DNA of 64,000 bases. Origin: Cordylochernes scorpioides. Lineage: Eukaryota; Arthropoda; Arachnida; Pseudoscorpiones; Chernetidae. How positions within the stretch are numbered: the stretch's first letter is position 1; every line of letters starts with the position of its first letter. Positions 45,745-53,200 of the stretch are shown one piece after another. Made by a program: the position numbers and the translations under genes. The notes below the pieces were generated by a model that had not been told where the DNA came from, made no database searches, and worked only from the letters and a program-made list of their open reading frames with translations. The stretch is taken from NCBI GenBank assembly GCA_030710605.1, contig CP092881.1:72269107-72333106 (forward strand). The letters are read 5' to 3'.

Positions 45745-45985
45745 TTGCTTGTGTTGTTGTTTCTTATCCCCTTGTGCAAACATTACACAAAAATTCCATG
45801 AGTTCAGTTCTTATGGAATGGGGTGTAGGGATACAGCTTTCGTTAATCATGGCACCATGACACATTGGTAAAAGTCTGACTTTGCCTGTAATTTGAGGAT
45901 GTTTCTAACATGGAAGCCTTTGCTGCTGACTCTAACACGAGTACAGATGCAGCTCCTCTGTATTCCTGGAGAGGAGTTTGCTTGT
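45745..45985 (-). mobile_element. SINE-A, copy 2
   Basis: Same body (GTTAGAGTCAGCAGCAAAGG) and the GGGGATAAGAAACAACA tail. Confidence 0.62.
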
Positions 45986-46057
45986 AAAGGGCGACAGCGG
46001 ACAAAAACATTGGAACTATAAAGAGGCTGTAGTCAATCATTTATTACTTAATTATAT

Positions 46058-46244
46058 GAATGATAAGGCACAATTTGGATTATAGATTATAAACACAAGG
46101 TAATAAGACCAAATAAATAAATAGTGTGTGACGTTTCAGTAACAGTATTGTTACCACTACTTTTATCTGAAGATTGTGACAATGCTGTTACCGAAACGTC
46201 ACACACTATTTATTTATTTGGATTAGGTCTTATTACCTTGTGTT
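46058..46244. repeat. Hammerhead-type inverted element, subfamily A
   Basis: Both arms present. TAATTATATGA / TAATTATGTGA flank it as a probable diverged duplication. Confidence 0.78.
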
Positions 46245-46299
46245 TAATTATGTGAAATAATAGTGAGAAATATTACTGGGATCAGTTGAAAAATTAGGA

Positions 46300-46670
46300 C
46301 ATCCTTGTCTAGCTACAGCCTGCTCTGTACTGACATGGGCCGACAGCCTGAAACACATACATTCAGCAAATGGTAGATTAAACTGGCGAAACCGCAGGGA
46401 GGGTTCACCACTGATGAGCCAGGCCCTCCCTTTAATTTTTCCATTGCAGTAAGGACAGTAGAAATTGTTTTATTTTAAAAAGAATATTACACCTCTAAAA
46501 TAGTTTTGTAATTTGATAACAGATGGCGCGCTAGTGCATCGTAATACATACATGTTTGGCATGGCTTGAAACAGTATTCGGCCAATAGTCTGGAATAATA
46601 ATATAAATCAACGATTAGTTGATAAGACAGATGATACAAGCCATCAGCAACTCAGTACAAATTTCCTTTT
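46300..46670. repeat. Family D-related element with foldback insertion
   Basis: CTGACATGGGCCGACAGCC then TGAAACACATA is a mutated core. A GGGAGGG-family foldback (46375-46555) is inserted with ACATACAT on both sides. Confidence 0.6.
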
Positions 46671-46727
46671 ACAGTGCCTGCTGTTACAACCCACAATGGT
46701 GACACTCCATTTATGTAGCTCTTCAAG

Positions 46728-47030
46728 GCGGGGGTAGGTGGAAGAATGATCTAAACCGTTGGTTTTCAACCTCTACCACCCGGGTTCTATTCTCGCATTG
46801 GGCACTTTTTTCTGATTTAAAAAAAAAATGCTCCAATAGCCTCCGATTCTTGCAAAAGTCCAACCCCACCAGCAAGTGCAAGTAACCAAACGGGGCTCTG
46901 GCACATTTGTAAGTACAAAGTCAAACTGCTTTTCACATGTGTAGACATGTGGTGTACATATAGTAAAAGCAGTCGCCTACTTCTACCCACCATGATTATC
47001 ATGGCCTGTACCACATGTAGTAGAAATGAT
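46728..47030 (+). mobile_element. tRNA-Glu-like SINE
   Basis: GGGGGTAGGTGGAAGAATGA head, GGGTTCTATTCTC B box, full body and ACCACATGTAGTAGAAATGA tail. Confidence 0.77.
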
Positions 47031-47272
47031 AAATTTTTAAAATTTCAATATTGATATATTTTGTTGTTTGGAGTATCAACACACTCAATGCTTTCTAATA
47101 TCACAGCTCATTCAAAATGTGGATACAAGTAAGCATTGGCAAAATAGTCTCCTTGTAAAGGGTGGTCACTGATAAATGGATGTGTGTACTTAGGTGTCAC
47201 ATTCAATCTCTTGAGGAAGTTACAGAAAAATAATGACACTGTGATTAAAATTGTGTGATATATATATATATA

Positions 47273-47296
47273 CAGGGTGTACCAGGTAAATTGGGA
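47273..47296 (+). repeat. maT left terminal inverted repeat
   Basis: 24 bases, exact reverse complement of 48552-48575, directly preceded by the TA target duplication. Confidence 0.93.
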
Positions 47297-47410
47297 CTAA
47301 CTTTGACAGTCCATAAAACAAAAACTACTTGAGATTAAAAACTTGTTTTTTTTTTATTACGTAGCCATATTCATGTAAAATGCAACAGTACATGTGTGCG
47401 CAGTGTAGTG

Positions 47411-48451
47411 ATGAAGAGTAACCGAGAATTTGAAAATCGAGCTGCCATCATCGTTGCTCTGCGCGCCGGAAGGAGCCCCAAAGAGATAGTGGATTTTCTT
47501 AAGTTGCCCAAAACCACTATTTATCGTGTCAAGAAGCAGTTTGATGAGGCCGACAGTAACAAAGAGGGGATAGCTACAAGGAAAAAGCACTCGCGTCGAT
47601 CGGACAGGGTAAGAGGCGAAGAATTTGTCAAAAATGTCAAAGAGAAGATTGATGGAAACCCTGGGAAGAGCATGAGGGCCATAGCCAAGGAAATGGACGT
47701 TGGCTCTATGACAATTGTCAGAACTATCCATGAGGACCTTGGTCTCAAGTCTTATGCCCTTCGGAAAGGTCAGTTGCTGACTGAGAATATGAAGAATAAC
47801 AGAAAAGGAAAGGCTGCTGCCTTCCTCAACAACCTGAAACACGACTCTTTTGGCATGCTAAGGTTCTTCTCTGACGAAAAGAACTTTGACGTGGACCAAA
47901 AGGTAAATCCCAGGAATGATCGCTGGATCTGTAAAGACCCCTCAGAGATACCTGTCGTGATGCACACGAAATTTCCTGCCTCCGTAATGGTCCTTGGCGT
48001 TATCAGCAGTGAAGGTGATGTCATGCCTCCCCATTTCTTTGAGAAGGGCCTTAGGATGAACGCTGACACCTACATCAATGTTCTGGAGACCGTTGTGAAG
48101 CCTTGGATGGACATGGTGGCCGCAGGAAGGAAGTATGTCTTCCAACAGGACTCAGCTCCAGCCCATAAGGCAAAAAAGACACAATCGTGGCTGACACTTA
48201 ACGTCCCTAGTCACTGGGGTCCTGATATTTGGCCCCCTAATTCTCCAGATTGCAATCCCCTCGACTACTATGTATGGGGCGTTGTTGAGAGAGATGTCAA
48301 CAAAGCTCCTCATACCACCATCCAGTCTGTCAAGAAAGCAGTTCACACGGTGATGACCCAAATGGACAAGGTCATCGTCGCCAAGGCCTGTGCTTCATTC
48401 CGCACTCGCCTCGAGACTGTTGTAGCTAATAATGGAAACTACATTGAATAA
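47411..48451 (+). CDS. maT/mariner DDD transposase, 346 residues
   Basis: Cut-and-paste transposase of the IS630-Tc1-mariner superfamily. Start chosen at the first in-frame ATG (47411); an upstream GTG-only extension adds five residues and is unlikely in an animal. There are two N-terminal helix-turn-helix regions (about residues 25-45 and 88-110) with a basic linker containing RKKHSRRSDR. The catalytic triad is D155 (FFSDEKNF), D247 (FQQDSAPAH) and D285 (SPDCNPLDYYVWG). The spacing between the last two is 37 residues, which defines DD37D and differs from DD34D mariner and DD34E Tc1. No stop or frameshift occurs, and TAA follows NNGNYIE. Whether it is active is unknown. Confidence 0.95.
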   Translation: MKSNREFENRAAIIVALRAGRSPKEIVDFLKLPKTTIYRVKKQFDEADSNKEGIATRKKHSRRSDRVRGEEFVKNVKEKIDGNPGKSMRAIAKEMDVGSMTIVRTIHEDLGLKSYALRKGQLLTENMKNNRKGKAAAFLNNLKHDSFGMLRFFSDEKNFDVDQKVNPRNDRWICKDPSEIPVVMHTKFPASVMVLGVISSEGDVMPPHFFEKGLRMNADTYINVLETVVKPWMDMVAAGRKYVFQQDSAPAHKAKKTQSWLTLNVPSHWGPDIWPPNSPDCNPLDYYVWGVVERDVNKAPHTTIQSVKKAVHTVMTQMDKVIVAKACASFRTRLETVVANNGNYIE

Positions 48452-48551
48452 ATAAAAACTATATCCTTTTATCTACTACTGTGTCAAATTTCATTCGGAT
48501 ATTTCAATTTTTACTTGCAAAAAATTTCAGTTAAAATACCATTGTTGAAAT

Positions 48552-48575
48552 TCCCAATTTACCTGGTACACCCTG
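48552..48575 (-). repeat. maT right terminal inverted repeat
   Basis: Exact mate of the left repeat, followed by TA. Confidence 0.93.
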
Positions 48576-48576
48576 T

Positions 48577-48948
48577 ATATTAAAAATGGCATATCCTGAC
48601 CAGGAGCACATGTGCTTTACAGAAGGCAGAGCGCCATCTGGTGGAACAGAAATCAACTAAACATTGATTTAGCCTGTTCCCTGATATTTGGCCAACCCAA
48701 TTTCTTGATAAATGAAGAAAAGCCATCCACGAACGCGTTTCGCGCTTTTTGGCGCTCGTCAGCGTGGAGTAGGCTGAACCACTGCAACCAAAAAAATATT
48801 TTTCTTGATTTATCAAGAAATTGGGTTGCCAAATATCAGGGAACAGGCTAAATCAATGTTTAGTTGATTTCTGTTCCACCAGATGGCGCTCTGCCTTCTG
48901 TAAAGCACATGTGCTCCTGGTCAGGATATGCCATTTTTAATATTGATT
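48577..48948. repeat. Foldback element family D carrying a hammerhead ribozyme
   Basis: Arms of about 130 bases (AAAAATGGCATATCCTGACC... and its inverse). Between them, on the minus strand, lies a hammerhead fold (48721-48775). The maT element is inserted at its left edge. Confidence 0.85.
48721..48775 (-). ncRNA. Type I hammerhead ribozyme, family D
   Basis: Minus strand. Stem I: TCCACG pairs with CGTGGA, and beyond an internal loop AGCC pairs with GGCT. Core CTGACGA (48762-48756). Stem II: GCGC, loop CAAAAA, GCGC. Core GAAA. Stem III: the palindrome ACGCGT, like the dimer-forming newt ribozyme. Cleavage-site triplet GTT, with predicted cleavage between 48732 and 48731. Every conserved core base is present with no insertion. 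Fold inferred; activity untested. Confidence 0.75.
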
Positions 48949-48949
48949 T

Positions 48950-49535
48950 CAACACCTGATCTTTTTATCTTTTATTTTTTTCTTTCGTTTTTTAAAAAAT
49001 ATATATATGTCATGAAATTGGTTTATGTAAATCAAATGTCTCTATTAGTAAATATGTAAATACTTTTATGTTTAATGTTATGTAAGGAAGGTATGTAAAT
49101 TCTGTTACTGACTTTTCTAGTTTTGTTGTGAGGGAAATATCACTCACAAAGTTTATCATTTGATCAATAAAACTCTTAAATTGATATCGTGACAATATAA
49201 TATACAAGAAAAAAAAACAATAACATATAATTCATTTATTTAAAACATTTTTGGCCTGAATAGATTTAAAAAACATCTATTAAATGAAAATGAATCAATG
49301 CAAATAAAGATAATGAAAATATTTTCTTTCAAAATTGCATCATTTTTCTAAAAACATAAAAATGTTAAAGCTTTGTAAAAAATCACAAGCAACATTGTAT
49401 AAAACGATGAATTCCAGGAAGCAGCAAAACAAGCTTAGCTGCCTTCAACTACACAAACCTACTGGTAGACATCCTTTCTACAAGATACAGAATAAAAACA
49501 TTAATGCCAAGTGGTAAAATATATGCAATAACTAA
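48950..49535. other. Probable 3' flank of the small-peptide gene
   Basis: AT-rich. A minus-strand AATAAA near 49230, followed by a T-rich stretch, could be its poly(A) signal. Confidence 0.35.
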
Positions 49536-49539
49536 CAAC

Positions 49540-49785
49540 ATTCAATGATAAAGCACAATTTGGATTATAAATACAAGAAAATAAAACCTAATCCAATAGT
49601 ATGTGATATTTCGGTAACAGCATTGTTACCATCATCAGACAAAAGTACTGAATGAGAAATTTTACCACATTGTGTGCATATACCGTGGTAAAATTTCTCA
49701 TTCAGTACTTTTGACTGAAGATGGTAACAAAGCTATTACCACAACATCACACACTATTGGATTAGGTCTTTAATTTTTTGTATAT
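49540..49785. repeat. Hammerhead-type inverted element, mixed arms
   Basis: Left arm B-like, right arm A-like. AACATTCAA flanks both sides. The loop is the ATGAGAAATTTTACCACA palindrome. Confidence 0.76.
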
Positions 49786-49857
49786 TAACATTCAAACAAG
49801 GTTAAATAATCCAAAGATGGCAAAAAAATCCCATTTATACATATACATTAATTCTTA

Positions 49858-50073
49858 AACACAAGGTAATAAGACCAAATCCAAATAAATAAATAGTGTG
49901 TGACATTTCAGTAACAGCGTTGTTACCATCTTCAGACACTTTTGTGTACTTTTCAGTACTTTTGTCTGAAGATGGTAACAACGATGTTACTGAAACGTCA
50001 CACACTATTTATTTATTTGGATTTGGTCTTATTACCTTGTGTTTATAATCTATAATCCAAATTGTGCCTTATC
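49858..50073. repeat. Hammerhead-type inverted element, subfamily A, 14-bp duplication
   Basis: TACATTAATTCTTA on both sides (49844-49857, 50074-50087). Forward core CTGAAGA, GGTAACA/TGTTACT, GAAACGTC. It lies just downstream of the small-peptide gene's stop codon. Confidence 0.87.
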
Positions 50074-50172
50074 TACATTAATTCTTATATACAAACTAAC
50101 TGACAAAAAGTTTGTTCTAGGAAGAGTTGTGGAGGTAGAGAGTGGCAGTGTTGAGATACGATGGAGCAGGAG

Positions 50173-50288
50173 CTAGGAGAGCAGAGCTGCGGCAACAGCA
50201 GCTATCAGCAAGGTCAGCCAGACATTGAGGGACAGCAGGGAGCTGGCCCGGTCCGCAGACTCATCCTTGGCAGGAAGGATGTAGTCCC
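50173..50288 (-). CDS. Small-peptide gene exon 4 (hydrophobic tail, stop)
   Basis: After TTGCAG it reads GDYILPAKDESADRASS, a 20-residue hydrophobic run, then TAG. GC content is well above the surrounding sequence. Confidence 0.65.
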
Positions 50289-53200
50289 CTGCAAGTAACC
50301 AGTGTTGTAAGAAATGCAAACTATTTTTGACCCATCCGATTCTTTTAAAAATAAATCAAATACAAGGTAATAAGACCAAATAAATAAATAGTGTGTGACG
50401 TTTCGGTAACAGCGTTGTTACCATCTTCAGACAAAAGTACTGAATCCATGAAAATGGTAACAACGCTGTTACCGAAATGTCACACACTATTTATTTATTT
50501 GGATTTGGTCTTATTACCTTTGTGTTTATAATCTATAATCCAAATTGTGCCTTATCATAAAATAAATCAATTTTCAACTGCCCTTACTGCAGTGATCAAA
50601 TATTGGGAGGGCCTGGTTCATTAGTGGTGAACCCTCCCAGTGATTTCGCCAGTTTAATTCTACCGTTATAATTGCAGTGAAGGCAGTAGAAAATTGATTA
50701 TTTTTAAAAGAATCATACATGTCAAAAATGTTAAAATTTCTTATAACGGAGGAATCACTAAATCATTGTTGTGCCACATTACTCTCCCCAAGCTCACACT
50801 AGCTCAGAGAGGATAAGAATACAGTAGAACCTCCATGAGAGGACACTCCCACTAGAAAACACCTCTCTACAAAGGACAATTTTCATTTGTAAATTACCAT
50901 TTTTACTATTTAGTTATTCTCCAGTAAGAGGACATCTCTCCCTAAAGGACACTTTGGCTCTGGAATTAGGTGTCCTTTACACGGAAGTTTTACTGTACTA
51001 TGTCGAAATAAAATTGTTGTTTCTCAACTCTTTGTGCAAAGACTTACACAAATTCCATGATAAGGTACAATTTGGATTAAAGATTATAAACACAAGGTAA
51101 TAAGACCAAATCCAAATAAATAGTGTGTGACGTTTCGGTAACAACACTATTTATTTATTTGGATTTGGTCTTATTACCTTGTGTTTATAACAAATTCCAT
51201 GAGTTCATGCTCCTTGATCTTTTTGATAATAAGCAGCGGCCTCTTCCAAAGGTCCTGTTTAGTGCATTAATCCAAGCCAAAATGTGTTTTGGAGCTGCAG
51301 GTGCCAAGTACAAGGTATCTCCTGATGGTGCAACTAACAGTTACTAATGGCTTCTGCTATCTGTTGGAATATATATCAACTAATTGTTAACTTTTAATTA
51401 TTTTGATAGATGGTGCAAGCCATTAGCACCTTTTAGTTTAACATTCAGAAGATGCCTTTTTCTTAATTTATCTACCTGATCCCAGTACACTTTCACTTTT
51501 GTGCTATTTTTCATTTAGTCCATAAGTCTCAATGATAGGTAAAAAGAGCTGCTGTCGTTGGTTGACTATTCACCGCATGACAGTCAGACTAACCTACCTA
51601 GATTGTAAATTTTATCTATCAAATCAGTCTCCATGACCTTGTATACATATACAATGGAATAATAATAAAAAAACTATTTTTCATATGTCAATTAGGTTTC
51701 TATAGAAGCTGGGTCTCACAAACCTGCCCTTCTACTGATGGTGGTAGACAAAGATCATGAAACTGGTAAAGACTTGGTATCTCAGTCATCTTGTTTTTTT
51801 TTTTTTTCATTTTATTTCATCTATCCCATAATGATATGGCACAATTTGGATTATAGATCATAAACACAAGGTAATAAGACCAAATCCAAACAAATAGTGT
51901 GTAACGTTTCGGTAACCGCATTGTTACCGAAACATCACACACTATTTATTTGGATTTGGTTTTATTACCTTGTATCTATCCCAGAAGTCCAACCCCTTCT
52001 CTACGTGGTGGGAGGGAGAAGCAGCACAAGTAAGGGACTGCCTTGTAGGGCGAAGTACAGTGTTGTGAGCCCCGAGCTGCTATGGTAACTGTGAAGTCCT
52101 ACAGGGAACTTTGAAATGTGCCTGACTAACGGGGCAATTGCACCCCCCCTTTCCATGTGGAAAAGACACCACCACCATTTCATCTATCTCTACCAGATGC
52201 ATTTACTCTTTTAAAGTCTTCTTTCTTCTCTGTGAAGTTGTTATTGTTGTTTCTTATCCCTTTGTGTAAATATTATACAAATTCCATGAGTTCATGCTCC
52301 TCGAACTGTTTTATGATAAGCAGTGGCCTCTCCTAAAGGTCCTGTTTAGTGCTATCTGTGAAGTGAATGTTTTATCTCCAGAGCCGAGATGTGGTTTGGC
52401 ATTAGTTAGAAGACTCACCATTGTCCTCCACCTCCTGAAGAGCACTGGCCTACACACAGAACAACATAGCTGTAAAACCGGCTTCCTACAAGCCAATTTC
52501 AACATTTATAACTTTCACATTTTGTCTGTTACCATAATGTGCACAGAACCCTCAATTGGATTGTGTACATACCAAAAGGTAAACAATGCACAATGTTTTA
52601 GTATCCACCTTCTTCTTCTTTCTTATCTCCACTCAATCACACTAAGGTATCAAGCTTGTAAAGCTTGAGATTTTTGATGGTGTCTGCCGGGGAAGAGTAG
52701 AGCTCATCAATGGATGAGTCAATACAGTCAATAATATGTCTTGGGGTTGCAGGCAGAGAATTGCACTTAGTACATAGTGGGAAAACCCTGCAACCATTCT
52801 GGAAAGTCATTGTTCGTAGATGACCAGACTTAAGTCTGGAAATCAAAGACTGTTGTTCTCTTGGGAGGACAGAACCGGTGCTTGTCCCTCCTGCTCTGTA
52901 CCAGTCATGTGCAGCATAGTATCCACCTAAATGTTATCTATAGATGTATCAGGTTTCAATTTGTTTTCCAAATTATGCCATTCAAGAATGTTTGGCAAAG
53001 AGAATTTGTTCAACTAGACCTTTGTGTATAGCTTTTTTAAAATATTTCATATTATTTTTGAGTCCGCCCGCCCCTACTCTGCTTAGAGATCTCTGAGGCA
53101 GAAATTGTGACCACCTGCCACTCAGAAAGGCCCCCAGGTAGGACAACTTGCCTTGTGAGTTATACATAGCATTGGAGGATTTCATCAAGGCTCTAAAGCG

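Larger units (their letters stand above)
47273..48575 (+). mobile_element. maT-like (DD37D) mariner transposon, apparently intact
   Basis: A 1303-bp element bounded by TA duplications (47271-47272, 48576-48577). The terminal inverted repeats match over 24 bases and start CAGGGTGTACCAGGTAAATT. A single uninterrupted transposase gene lies inside. The perfect ends and open frame suggest a recent arrival. The right end abuts a foldback repeat with a hammerhead-like core. Confidence 0.93.

Noticed and set aside
47357-48361. Long minus-strand open frames opposite the maT transposase
   Set aside because: They are antisense shadows of the transposase, with no domain or start context of their own.
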